From: Thermothelomyces thermophilus ATCC 42464
Lineage: Eukaryota > Ascomycota > Sordariomycetes > Sordariales > Chaetomiaceae
Length of the DNA stretch: 64,000 nucleotides
Direction: 5' to 3'
Assembly: GCF_000226095.1 (NCBI RefSeq)
Contig: NC_016478.1
Coordinates: 1,540,001-1,604,000 of the forward strand
In this document: positions 46,901 through 57,785 of the stretch, piece after piece
Layout of the letters: every line of letters starts with the position of its first letter
Numbering within the stretch: position 1 is the first letter of the stretch
Translations under genes and position numbers: made by a program
Notes under the pieces: generated by a model
The model's database searches: none
What the model was told of the DNA's origin: nothing
What the model saw: the letters and a program-made list of their open reading frames with translations, nothing else

Positions 46901-48002
46901 GGTCCTTGACCTTGGCGTCCCGCTTATGGATCTCCTCCTTCAGGTCCTGCACGTGGCGGTCGGGCAGGGCCCTCAGGCTCAGGATGCGCAGCGGGTTGGT
47001 CCCCTGGGAGAGGTCGTTGACCTTGACGTGCTCGATGACGCGCGGGACGCTGGCCTGCATGACGTCCTCGAGCGTGTCGGCGACGGCGGCGAACATGTCC
47101 GGGTTCACGAGGCCCCAGATGAGGCCGACGGCCGTGTTGAGCCACTCGACCGACTCGGGGATCAGGTTCACGACGGCGGTCTCGCCCCGCTTCTGCTCGG
47201 CGCTCCACTCGGCGGCGCGGCCCTGGCGGATCAGGTCCTTGGCCCAGAGGAAGACGCCCGAGACGACGGCGGCGCCGAGGGGCACGAGCGCCCACAGGCT
47301 GCCGCCGCCCAGGGCCTTGCCGAGGAAGACGATGGCGAGGAAGACGAAGGCGCAGAGGACGTTGGCGCGGGCCTCGATGGAGGCGAACATGGGCTCGTAG
47401 CTGACGCTCGGGGTCGGGTGGAAGAGCACGTTCGTCTTTTCGCCGTGGATGGGCACGTCCGAGGTGGCGCCCTCGGCGACGGGGTCGGGCGGGGCCGTCA
47501 CGTCCTGCGCGACGCGGTACTCCTCGCCCGACTGGGACGAGGTCGTCTGTCTGGTTGTCTCCTTGCCCAGGTTGGCATTGGGGACCGTGATCTGCGTGTT
47601 TTGGGTTAGCATACCTACCTCTGATGTGCCAACGCATGTGGAAGAGAGAGGAAGGAAGGAGGAAAAAAAAAGAAAAAGAAAACCAAAAAGGGGGGAGGGG
47701 GGACCAACCATGGGCTCGTCGGCGGCTTTCATGTGGTGGGAGCCAATGTCCTCAATCTCGACGTCCTTGCCGGTCGTCGGGTCGCGCACGGTGCGGCGGT
47801 TCTTGCCCGGCTTGCGCTGGTCGGCGGGGAGGTGGTCCCTGACCTCGCCATGGTGGTGGTTGGCCTTGAGCTGGGCGTCGATCTGGGCATCGCGGTCCTT
47901 CTTTTGCCGGTCCAGCGACTCGACGAACTGCTTGATGCTGGGGATCCGGTTGCTGCCCGAATAGTGCTGCCCGGAGGGGTAGATCTTCTCGTCGGTGTTC
48001 AT
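43983..48002 (-). CDS. mug190: Mug190-like SMP and C2 domain lipid-transfer protein
   Basis: A probable ER-membrane tether of the tricalbin/extended-synaptotagmin type, expected to move lipids at contact sites. Exons are 48,002-47,709, 47,591-44,170 and 44,097-43,983, giving 1276 residues. After a basic N-terminal region comes a hydrophobic hairpin (about 174-217, VLCAFVFLAIVFLGKALGGG then LVPLGAAVVSGVFLW). A tubular SMP domain follows (about 235-450: SVEWLNTAVGLIWGLVNPDM, PIWVELNRLVATVRLRVALE). C2-1 covers about 465-600 (GVLFIRIHKAVGLSKQD, SDPYICVSFSK). C2-2 covers about 650-800 and carries a charged insertion. A weaker third beta-rich region and an acidic tail follow. Intron 1 (117 bp, GTTGGT donor, TGCTAAC branch site, CACGCAG acceptor) is a multiple of three without a stop, so retention would add 39 hydrophobic residues. 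The last exon is short and begins after an A/T-rich intron with a GTGCTAAC branch site. Confidence 0.9.
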
Positions 48003-49602
48003 GATGGTGGGTCGTGTGGTTGGGCTTATTATGCGGCGACGGGCGACGAAGAAGACATGAGGTAGATTATGCTAAGCCCACCTGTCTCCAGGGAGGAAGG
48101 TAGGTCAGTTTCTTTGTTTGTGTGTTTGTTTGTCCCTTGAAGTAGTTCTTGGTCGACCTTCGATAGTAGGTTACCGTAGCAGTACAAAAAAAAAAAAGGG
48201 GGGGGGGGGGGACAAAGGTTATATCATGACTGCCCTCAACTCTCCACATCACACTTAACACAAATCTCAGCGGCTCTCTTCCTGTCCCGCTCTTACGTAG
48301 TTTCGCGCTCTTGGTCTCTGCTGAAACCGACTCGAGAACAAGCAATAGCCCGGCTGCCAATGACCGTCAATGGCAATTGTGCAGCGGAGCTAATCCTCAT
48401 CATGTTGTATCCTTGAATCGCATCTTGACAGCCCTATCGGTGTTCTAGAGCGAACGGTAGATTCCCACTCTGGTAACTGCTGCGGGTTCGATGTTAGGCG
48501 TGAAGATCAATGACGTCGAGAGTGCGCTCATCGGACCCACTGGCTTGGCAAGTAGCTTGTGCTGTGAATGGATCCACCCCCAGGGCCCTACACTACTACA
48601 GAGTAGTAAATGATGTCGCCTTGTCGAGAGCTGCCCCGCTGGCGGAGGGCCAAAAAGGCAGGGGCAGGCGAATTAATGCTACCCGCTCTTACTTGGACAC
48701 CAAAGTTGCAAATCATAGTAGGTACGCATGCAATATCTTCTTGGAAACCAAGGCACGAGCGCATATTGTACAGTCGACGGCGAAATGGGTGTCGCTGAAT
48801 GCTTATTTATTAATAACATTGTTAAACAGCTGCGGGTCAGCCTGTGGCTGCTCTATGGCTTGGCGGTACGTTTTGTGCCTCGGGAGAGAGAGCAGTACTC
48901 ACAGAATGGCGAAACTAAACGCTCCCAATCCACAGTCCCCGTCCGCCTCGGTCCCCGAGTTCGTCCTCTCACCCACCCTCATCCGTCTCCGCCAGAAGTC
49001 GGTGTTTTGTGGGGGACCGAGATCATTGGGCCTATCAACTAATTATATGATACGCAGCATATTACTATGATTATTATTTTGCTGGCGGAAGACCATGAGA
49101 CCGCAGACTGCCGCTAATCGCTGTTATCCAGCTTACACTAGAGATCGCGAAATTACCAGCCGGTACCGATTCAGCTTCAGAGACCTTTTGAAGGTCAGGC
49201 CTCTAGGGACGGACCGTGCCGAGTCGAATATGCGATTGATTCCAACGCAGGAGGCCGTGACTGATGCGGGGACAGCATCAGCTTGTTCGGTACGGCTCGT
49301 ACGGCCGGCCATCCATACATACAACCCAAGCATGGGAAAGCTGCCGATCAAGGTGCGGGGCTCCTGTCTAAGCCGCCGCCACTGGATGCCCGACGAGAGC
49401 CTGATCTTGTGCCTCCCAGGGACCGAGGAGGATCCAATACTTTCCATGTTAGCTACTCCCAGTCCTCCTGGGTGGTAGTAGACTTTTTGCGGCCTGCCTT
49501 GTGCATCGTCACCCTGGTATTTCCTCTATTCCAAGCGGTTTCGTATCGTCAGCGTCTGTACCCATCTACCCCTCTCTCCTTCGCTCGGAACCAACGCCCG
49601 CC
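48003..49602. promoter_or_regulatory. Divergent intergenic region, mug190-like and NLR genes
   Basis: About 1.6 kb. It contains a pure A12-G14 homopolymer junction at 48,186-48,211 and otherwise ordinary sequence. Frames of up to about 185 codons occur at 48,510-49,070 on the plus strand, but they lack a recognisable domain and credible codon bias. The promoter of the NLR-like gene should lie at the right end. Confidence 0.5.
48186..48211. repeat. A12-G14 homopolymer junction
   Basis: Twelve A followed directly by fourteen G on the plus strand. It may be a slippage hotspot or a collapsed assembly length. Confidence 0.9.
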
Positions 49603-52600
49603 ATGTCAGACCCTCGAAAGTACACGGTCGGCTGGATTTGTGCGATCACCACCGAGGCCGTAGCAGCCCGGGCCTTCCTCGACGAAGAACACGACGGCCC
49701 TTCCACCGTCGCAAAGCACGACAACAATAGCTATGTCTTAGGCAGGATCGGCGCTCACAATGTCGTCATTGCCGTCCTCCCCGATGCGGAATACGGCATA
49801 GCGTCCGCGGCAGCAGTGGCCCGGGACATGCTCCACAGCTTCCCGAACGTGCGCATCGGATTGATGGTCGGCATCGGAGGCGGGGCGCCTAGCCCGAAGC
49901 GGGATATCCGACTCGGGGACGTCGTAGTCAGCAGCGGCAATGCCGGGGAAAGCGGCGTGTTCCAATACGACTATGGCAAGACGATCCAGAACCAGTCGTT
50001 TCAAGAGACTGCATTCTTGGACCAACCACCCATGGTCCTGCGGACGGCCGTGAGCACGCTCAGAGGCACATACGAAATGAAAGGACACCAGCTGGTGGAC
50101 AACGTGAACGAGGCATTGAAGAAGATTAAGAGGCGAAACAAGTACACGCGGCCTCCTCCGGAAAGCGACAGGCTGTACAGGCCCGACTTTGTCCATCCTG
50201 CTCACTCGACCGACCGCTGCGATGTCACGTGCGGCAACGATGAGGCAAACCTGGTGATCCGGGGCGAACGAGACGAAGAGGATGACGACCCGGCGATTCA
50301 CTACGGCCTGATTGCTAGCGGGAACCAGCTGATGAAAGATGCGCGGCTCCGGGACAAGTTGGCGGACGACAAGGGCGTTCTCTGCTTCGAGATGGAAGCC
50401 GCCGGTCTGATGAACCACTTCCCATGCTTGGTCATCCGCGGCATCTGCGACTACTCGGACTCGCACAAGAACAAGGAGTGGCAGGGCTTTGCGGCCATGA
50501 TGGCGGCGGCGTATGCCAAGGATCTTCTGCATCAGATCCCCGTCAACAAGATCATAGAAGAAAGGCGGATCAGTGAAGTACTCGGTTCGAGTTAGTAGCG
50601 CACGTCTGATTTTTGTGATATATATATAATCTGACAGTAAGCAGTTCGGGATGATTTGGAACGTTTGCATCAGACGGCGGAAAAGACCAGAGCTATGGTC
50701 GTGGCTCCTCAAATCGCGGAGTGGCTTTCCCCTCCTGACTCATCCACAAACTTCAACCGAGCGAGGAAGGAGTGGCACGAGGGGTCCGGGCAATGGTTCC
50801 TCAATAGCACGGCCTTCAATGAGTGGAAGCAAGGATCACGTCGCCATCTCTGGCTTCAAGGCTTAGCAGGGTGTGGCAAAACCATCCTCAGTGCGACGAT
50901 AGTAGATCATCTTCGGAAGAACGATTGCCTCGTCCTCGATTTCTATTTCGACTTCAACGACACCGCGAAACAGAATGTTGACGGCATGTTACGTTCCCTC
51001 TTGTTTCAGCTCTACAAGTTTGGGTCTCACCCCGAACAACTCGACAACCTATACCATTCACACCTCAACGGCCAGAGGCAGCCAGACACGCCGACTTTGA
51101 CGAACTGTCCCCGTACGATGATCAAAGGCTCGAAAGCGACCTTCGTTATTCTGGACGCTTTAGATGAGTGTACAGAGAGAAGAGAGCTCCTTGGGTGGCT
51201 GGAGGAATTCTCGAAATCCGACCCGAGTCACGTTCGCCTGCTCGCCACTGGACGACCAGAAGAAGAGTTTCTGAGCTTCATCCCTAGCTGGCTCGGAAAA
51301 GAGCAATGTTTGTCGCTTGATAAGAGCGCGGTCAATGCCGATATACGGTCCTATGTTGCGGCGAAACTTGAACGCAGCCCTGATTTCGTGAGCAAGGCAC
51401 TGTCTGAGGATCTCCTCGAACAGATTCGCAACAAAGTCGGAAACGGGGCTGACGGCATGTCAGTTTCACCCTTAGCCATCGATAAGCCAAACCGATTATC
51501 TGACATCTAGTATAGGTTCAGATGGGCCGCATGCCAGTTAGCTAGTCTCGCGGCATGCATGAGTCCCCGCGCCATCGAAAAAGCTCTCGAGAGTTTGCCC
51601 CGAGATCTCGATGAAACGTACCGTCGCATGCTTCGAAGTATCCCAGCAGACATTGAGAAGGATGCCATACGTCTCCTTCAATTTCTCGTTCACACCGAGC
51701 GGCCATTAACAATTTCGGAGGCCATAGAAGTGATTGCCACGCAGACGGACGAGGAACCACGGGGCTTCGATCCGAAGCGGAGATTGTTCCGTGAGGCCGA
51801 TGTTCTACGGTACTGCCCTGGTTTGGTGTCGGTCATTGAGACATGGTACTCTAAGGAACTCCATCTTGCACACTTCTCGGTCAAGGAGTACCTTCTCAAA
51901 CAACAGCAATTTGACCTCACCTGCGCCAGCATTGCCATCACAAGAACCTTTTTAAGTTACCTTACAGATATCGAGTGTGATTCCTCAAAGAATATCCGGC
52001 AAGTTTTTCCGATGGCAGCGTATGCGGCAGACTCCTGGATGGGCTATGCAATTTTCGCACAGTCTTCGGAAAGCGTTGTCCACGAAATACTCGAGTTCTT
52101 ACAAGATGATTCTGCTTTTGAGCGATGGTTAAACGTTTCTAAATTTTTCTATCACTGGAAGGGAGATCTAGGCCCGTCCCAAGCATCGAAGCTCTACTAT
52201 TTATGCCTGGGTGGTCTCCCAGCGGTTGCGCGACGTTTACTAGACATGGGAGCCGACGTCAATGCCGAGGGCGGGACTCTCGACAGGCTTCTCCATGCTG
52301 CCGCATTCAGCGGCAACAGAGACCTCGTGCAACTCCTTCTTGACAATGGCGCCGATATCAACGCGCAGGGTGGCATATACGGCACCGCTCTCCATGCTGC
52401 CGCATTCAGCGGCAACAGAGACCTCGTGCAACTCCTTCTTGACAATGGCGCCGATATCAACGCGCAAGGTGGCGAATACGGCACCGCTCTCCAAGCTGCT
52501 TCATCTCGTGGCTACAGGGAAATCGTGCAACTCCTTCTTGACAACGGTGCCGATATCAACGCGCAGGGTGGCATATATGGTACCGTTCTCAAAGCTGCCA

Positions 52601-52905
52601 TTTATGGAGGCGTCGAGATTGGCTATAACGGAGGCCATATGGAGATTATACAACTCCTGCTAGACAAGGGCGCCAACGTTAATGCCCAAGGCCACGAACA
52701 TAGTATCGCTCTCGAAATCGTAGAGAAAGGCATCGGAACTGGCTTCGATGGAGGCTATATGGAGATTATACAACTCCTGCTAGACAAGGGCGCCAATGTA
52801 AATGCGCAAGGTGGCGAATACGGCACTACTCTCCAAGCTCTCATCGAGAGAGGCTGTCGAGATATCGTGCAACTCCTACGAGGCATGGTTGCCGACGATG
52901 TATAG
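49603..52905 (+). CDS. NLR-like receptor: PNP_UDP phosphorylase-like domain, NACHT, ankyrin repeats
   Basis: A fungal STAND NTPase of the class thought to act in non-self recognition. Exons are 49,603-50,590, 50,645-51,458 and 51,516-52,905, giving 1063 residues. The two short introns (54 and 57 bp; donors GTTAGT and GTCAGT, acceptors AAGCAG and TATAG) restore continuous sequence ([32 protein letters not shown]). Residues 1-320 form a nucleoside-phosphorylase-like N-terminal domain ([67 protein letters not shown]). The NACHT has Walker A GLAGCGKT (402-409), Walker B ILDALDEC and RLLATGRPE, followed by the typical winged-helix-like segment ([28 protein letters not shown]). About seven C-terminal ankyrin repeats (about 825-1060) end the protein, two of them with an extra 8-residue insert. 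Repeats 2 and 3 are nearly identical in DNA. Confidence 0.93.
52276..52590 (+). repeat. 99-bp tandem ankyrin units with identical cores
   Basis: The 77-bp cores at 52,291-52,367 and 52,390-52,466 are identical base for base at a 99-bp period. A third unit (52,489 onwards) matches closely in its second half (GTGCAACTCCTTCTTGACAA). Two further, 21-24 bp longer units at about 52,590-52,830 share another near-identical block (GGAGATTATACAACTCCTGC). Such high internal identity points to recent duplication or concerted evolution. Confidence 0.92.
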
Positions 52906-53582
52906 GGCTGTTTCTAGTACTCTGCCACAAAGTATGATAGATAGAAATACAATACGTGTTATACGTGTATAATATCTAATCCTCGCAGACCAAGTAGATA
53001 GAAGTAGGAATGGCTTTTGGCAATAGCTCTCTGGTTACCTACGATTTCCGGAGACACATCTTACATATATTACCTTTGACTGGGAGCAGCTAGTTTCGTT
53101 TTTGGCTATTACAGTCGGTACTGCATCTTGTTAGTGTTGGTTCCTGACATACTTCCCATATTACCAAAATCGATACCACAAGGCCACACAAGTCACAGGT
53201 TAGCCATCCCACATCGCTTGTGGTTTCTATGTAATGTCAATGTAATGCAAGTATGTTCATGTGTTTGTGTGACCGGTTATACATAACCTTACGCTGACCG
53301 ACCTACTGCCCAGAGACCCCAGTTTCCGCATCATCCATCATAAACTCATCCGAGTCATGAACCAAAAAATCAACAAAACCTCCGTGGATCAGGTATCGCC
53401 ACAATACCCACATCCAACCCAAACCCAAACACGCAAGAAACGAAAAAGACAGATCTCTTTGATATGCTCGCTATTCGCCTTCCTTGCAATGATATGGTAA
53501 CCCGCTCCGTTAACTCCCTTACATGCCGTTTTTTCCCAAACCAAAATATGCACCTAGTGTATAGTGATTGTGTGTGTGAGTG
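52906..53582. other. Convergent intergenic region
   Basis: About 680 bases between the NLR stop and the next stop codon, AT-richer than the flanks. No gene was recognised. Confidence 0.55.
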
Positions 53583-55442
53583 TCAAGGAGCAGCGTCCCT
53601 CCAAGGGACCCACCCCCGGCCACCTCCGGCTCCGACCGGCCGAGCCGTCATGGTGGGCGTGCCATCGTCCATCTCAACATCCGCATCCCCGCGCAGCACA
53701 TCCGCCGTCCCCTTCTTATGGGTGTAGGGGTGATGATGATGGTGAAAGTCTCTGGCAGTAGGGGCGGCGGTGGCGACGTCCTCGACAGAGGTGAAACTGC
53801 TCGCGTCCGACATGTCCACGTCCCCGTCCTCCCCCTCCTCCTCCTCCTCCCTGCCGCTATGCTGGCTGCTGCAGGCGCTGGTGGTCGACTCCATGCCGGG
53901 CGTGGGGGGCTCGATCATGCCTTCGGGAGTGGCGTGGCGGGCATCTGTGGCGCAGGACGGGACCCGGTCGCCCGTGTCCGGGGTGGACGGTCGAGTGGGG
54001 ACGAGGGAGGCCGGGATCGGGGTGAGCTCCCGAGCGGTCTGCTGCTGGTGTTGTTGCTGAGGGAGCGGGTGGGGTTGGGGTTGTGGTTCGGGTTGGGATT
54101 CCTGCGGCGCGGGTGAGGGTGGAGCTTCTGGGGCCGGTGTGGGAGGTTGGGCGGGAGGATTGGCGGTTGCGGCGCGGGCTGGGGCCACTGGCACGGCCAG
54201 GAGGGGGACCTGTGTTTGCTGCTGCTGCTGCTGCTGTGGCTGGCCCCCGGTTGCTGCGGCGACCGCTTTGGCGAGTTGTGCCTGCTGGCTTCGCGTCCGC
54301 GGCCTGGGAGCCGGGATGGAGAGAAGGGGGACCGAGGGAGGGGCCGGGACATTTTCGTCGGCGACTGCCGGTGCTGCGTCGGCACCCTCGGCGTCCTCGC
54401 CATCCTCGTCCTGCCCGATCGTCCACACCCAACGGCGCTTCTTCTCCCGGCGCTTGCTGCCCCGCTTGCGGATGCCGCCTCCCGTGGGCGACAGCGCCGT
54501 GGGCGAGGACGCGTGCATGCCGGCCATGCGGCGGCGCATCTCCTCGAACGGGCCGGGCGTCTGGCCGCCGTCGCGCGTGTTGTCGCCGCTGGCCGCGTCG
54601 GCCATGGCCTGGTCGAGGCTGTCGCCGTCATCCGAGGACGAGGCAGATGGGGAGATTGGCGTGGCCTCCTCGGCGAGGAGGTCGATGTGGGACTTTGTGT
54701 ACCGGCTGGTCGTGATCTCCTGCTCGAGGGGGCTGTTGTAGGCCACGCGGCGGAGGGCCTTCTCCTGCAGGCGGCGCGACTGCCGCCTTGGAGATTCGGG
54801 CGATTTGGCACTGGACGGCGGCAGAGGCGAGTTGCGGAGGATGCTGCGGAGGCTGCGCGGGTGGATGTAGGGCAGCTTGGCGCCGCTGCCGACGGGCATC
54901 GTAGTCCGCCGCTTGTTGGAATTGGAAGAATTCTGCGTCGACTGCTGCTGCGCAGGGGGGTTCACGCCCCGTGACAGGGCGGTTACCGGCGTCGTCCCGT
55001 CAGAGGTGAAGAAGACCTGAGCACCGCCCTGCTCGTGTGGTTGCGCCGATAGCGGGGGCGTGGCCGTCATGGCACTGGGGAAGAAGACCTGCTTGGCCAC
55101 CGCGGGGGAGACGGCCTGCGAAGTGACGGGAGTGTCGAGGTAAGGCCCCAGGTAGGGCGTGTTATGTGCGGCGCCGTTGGACGCGGCGACGTCCTGTGTC
55201 TGCAGCTTGAGCATCGGTCTCCTGCATGGGATTGCCGTTGGCGGGACCTCCTGGATCGGCGTGGACCGGTCGATGGCGGTGGCGTAAACATTGGAGAGCG
55301 TGTTGAACGACGTTGGCGACGTGACGTCGACGGCAGCGGCGAGACACCTCGACGTCCGCACACTCGGGCCGTTGGCAAGAGCCTTGATCTGGAGTGACAG
55401 CCTCGGTCGTTTCGGCGGGCTCTGCGAGCTCGTTGACGACAT
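53583..55442 (-). CDS. Large intrinsically disordered protein (619 aa), unknown function
   Basis: One intact frame from the ATG at 55,442 to the stop at 53,583. The N-terminus (SPPKRPRLSLQIKALANGPS, with a KRPRL nuclear-localisation-like motif) and the SFNTLSNVYATAIDRSTPIQ stretch look conserved. A central segment has PYIHPRSLRSILRNSPLPPS, RRQSRRLQEKALRRVAYNSP and KRREKKRRWVWTIGQDEDGE. The rest is Pro/Gln/Ser/Ala low complexity (a Q7 run), with an acidic patch (GREEEEEGEDGDVDMSD) and a His5 run. The composition suggests a nuclear regulatory or scaffold protein, but I see no enzymatic or DNA-binding fold and assign no function. Length and codon bias support a real gene. Confidence 0.8.
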   Translation of the reverse strand: MSSTSSQSPPKRPRLSLQIKALANGPSVRTSRCLAAAVDVTSPTSFNTLSNVYATAIDRSTPIQEVPPTAIPCRRPMLKLQTQDVAASNGAAHNTPYLGPYLDTPVTSQAVSPAVAKQVFFPSAMTATPPLSAQPHEQGGAQVFFTSDGTTPVTALSRGVNPPAQQQSTQNSSNSNKRRTTMPVGSGAKLPYIHPRSLRSILRNSPLPPSSAKSPESPRRQSRRLQEKALRRVAYNSPLEQEITTSRYTKSHIDLLAEEATPISPSASSSDDGDSLDQAMADAASGDNTRDGGQTPGPFEEMRRRMAGMHASSPTALSPTGGGIRKRGSKRREKKRRWVWTIGQDEDGEDAEGADAAPAVADENVPAPPSVPLLSIPAPRPRTRSQQAQLAKAVAAATGGQPQQQQQQQTQVPLLAVPVAPARAATANPPAQPPTPAPEAPPSPAPQESQPEPQPQPHPLPQQQHQQQTARELTPIPASLVPTRPSTPDTGDRVPSCATDARHATPEGMIEPPTPGMESTTSACSSQHSGREEEEEGEDGDVDMSDASSFTSVEDVATAAPTARDFHHHHHPYTHKKGTADVLRGDADVEMDDGTPTMTARPVGAGGGRGWVPWRDAAP

Positions 55443-55591
55443 GGCAAAGGCGGGCGGGGAGGGGCAACAGTTCCGGAGAGGTCGAGCAAGAATGAATTCC
55501 GGAATAACGAATAACCTGGGAGGAGGGGCGATTAATCACGGAGCGCCTAAGGCCACCTGCGACTTCCTAAGCCAGCTAGGAAAGAGAGCAC

Positions 55592-55646
55592 AGGCAGGCA
55601 GGCAGGCAGGCAGGCAGCAGGCAGGCAGGCAGGCAGCAGGCAGGCA
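55592..55646. repeat. (AGGC)n microsatellite
   Basis: Tandem AGGC units interrupted twice by AGC, about 55 bases, in the presumed 5' region of the disordered-protein gene. Confidence 0.92.
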
Positions 55647-55823
55647 AGCAGAGCGTGCGACCTCTTCGGTTGGCCCAACAAACAACAGTCAAAATACTGA
55701 TCAGAGCGCGAGCGCCCGGGAGACACCGGGCGGGATAGGGGGAGGGCGGCTATATGTGTAATCATCTGTACGAACTTCTAGGGCTTTTTTTTTTTTCTGT
55801 GTCGAGATACCCTGGTTCTCGCA

Positions 55824-55838
55824 CCCCCCCCCCCCCCC
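55824..55838. repeat. C15 homopolymer
   Basis: An uninterrupted C run, preceded about 30 bases earlier by a T-run. Confidence 0.85.
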
Positions 55839-57785
55839 AACTGGTTGCGTTTGCTGGCGGCTAGTGTAGTGTGGTGTAACTAGTGTGGCAGGCGTCTGGC
55901 AGGGGACGGCCTGCTGGCCGAGCGAGCTCTCGAATGCAGCATGCTGCACGAGCAAGCGCCAGGGAGGTTTGAGCGAGTAGTACGAAGGATATGGATGTAT
56001 GTATGTACAGTACTCCGTACATATACATACATACACATAACACCTACCTACCTATCTAAAGTAGGGATATACATGTAGTATATACGTATATCCTATACAC
56101 TAGTATACTTTCTTCACACACTAGTGCCACTATGCACTCTGCACTATGCACTACAAGCAACTCGGCCGGTTTGTGGAGTGCGGGTGCAACTGGGAGTTGC
56201 TTTGCAGTCAGTTGTTGCAGTCAGTTATCGCAGTTAGCGGGGACTGTGTGCAAGGTGAGGGCAAACCATCGCCTCACAGCAACGCGCAATCCTCTCAGGC
56301 TGCCCAGCATGGCTCACGGGAGTGCGACAAGGGAGGCCTGCGTCTTGCCGTATGTACGGATTACATACAAGAGCAACCCTCCAAGGCTCCCTGGTTGGCT
56401 GCCGCGGAAGGAAGAGGTCATTGGGAGTGGCCAGCACACAGCCATGCAGCTTGCAGGCGCAAGCGCTCACTCGGCCAATCATGGCTGTCAGATTGCACCT
56501 TGTCCCCACCTGCACGCAAAGTCACATCGCGTCTATTCCCGCCCAGTCGAATTTAGCACCCTCGATTCGGCAGGGGGAGGGGGAGGGGCTTGGGACTACG
56601 GACTACTGCCCGCCGATCTAAGGTTGCGAGCTGTTGGCTTCTCTTCGATAACGTGCGAGAGTCGAGCGTCCGAGCCAGCAATGACATTCATGATTGTCGG
56701 TCGTCTGACCAGGGTGCAGGAAGGATCCCGGTGGTGTTCTAGAAGGATTTCATTGATTTCATTGTTCCCATGCGGGGAAGAGGGAGAAGTGTTCCGTACT
56801 GAGTAATCCGTAGAGTATTCCGTATATTCGTACATAGTACAATCCGTACATCCTCCCCGAGTTTTCCGTCACAAGGTTCCGGCCGAACACAAGCGCCCGT
56901 CAGCCGCCCAAAACACACCTGCAAAAGTTTGACACGTTGGGATCTCCTACACAATGACCGACGATCACGCCGCCGGGTCTTCGCGCTCCATTGTAATGTG
57001 TAATCTCTCTCTAGGCCTCTCGGCAAACGCCATGAAGAGCGGTGAATGCCTTGTCGGCAGCATTTAACAAGCTGAAAAGCCCGAGTTTGCCATCAACATG
57101 GGGTGAGTAAGACGGATCGGTCAATCAGCTATCGAACGTCATCATGCTCGCGGAAGGAGATACGCAGTAGTTAAAGCCAAACAAATCGTGTATGGGACGA
57201 AAATAGGTCATGGGGAAAACGATGAGCGGAGCCGGGGGGCCGGCCAGTCCCCTGCCACGGTGACCCGCTTCGGGTATGTATGTATTGGACCCGTTTTCGA
57301 ACAAAGAAACAGCAAGAATTGCCGCATACACTAAAGGTTGACGTATAACTAAGGTTTGAAGAAGACTTTGCAATATGCCTTGGTGTGTGGAGGGAAGCGG
57401 CGGCGGCTCGCACGCATTGTGAGCTCTGAATGCTTGATTATCGAGACTGCCAGTTCCGGTTCCAGAGCCCAGCGCGACCCGCTGAACTGGTGCGCCCACT
57501 CTACTGTGTACTTCTCCTACACTAGAACGGCGCTATCCGCTCCCCACTCTCGGGTTTACACTTCGGTATTCAAACACCATCCCCGTACACCAAGGCTGGC
57601 TAAAAATAGCATTTCGCGACCGAACGAACCTCGATAATCTTGACAAAACAAATCCGACCCCCGGTCGACGACATCATCTCCATCTCGACACCAGGGATCC
57701 GGTAAACAAAACAATCCGAGATCGACCCGGCGATGTCCGCCCACCACGTTGACGCGTCCCTGTCGCTGGAAACCGTCCGCAGCAG

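Larger units (their letters stand above)
55443..57785. other. Long gene-free region with microsatellites
   Basis: About 2.3 kb between divergent genes. It holds an (AGGC)n tract at about 55,592-55,646, a T-run at about 55,785-55,797, a C15 run at 55,824-55,838, dense GTATGTAC/CCGTAC words at about 55,995-56,110 and 56,790-56,850, and the leader of the polymerase gene. A phrase at about 57,064-57,103, ending in a perfect GTGAGTAAG donor, could be an exon of a small gene, but I could not complete one. Confidence 0.5.

Noticed and set aside
44187-47609. Very long plus-strand frame opposite the Mug190-like gene
   Set aside because: Its Ala/Arg/Val/Leu-rich sequence is the expected antisense of a GC3-biased gene. 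It shows no domain, while the minus strand has SMP and C2 domains.
48510-49070. 186-codon plus-strand frame in the mug190/NLR gap
   Set aside because: There is no domain, no coding bias, and it overlaps other equally long frames. It is likely chance.
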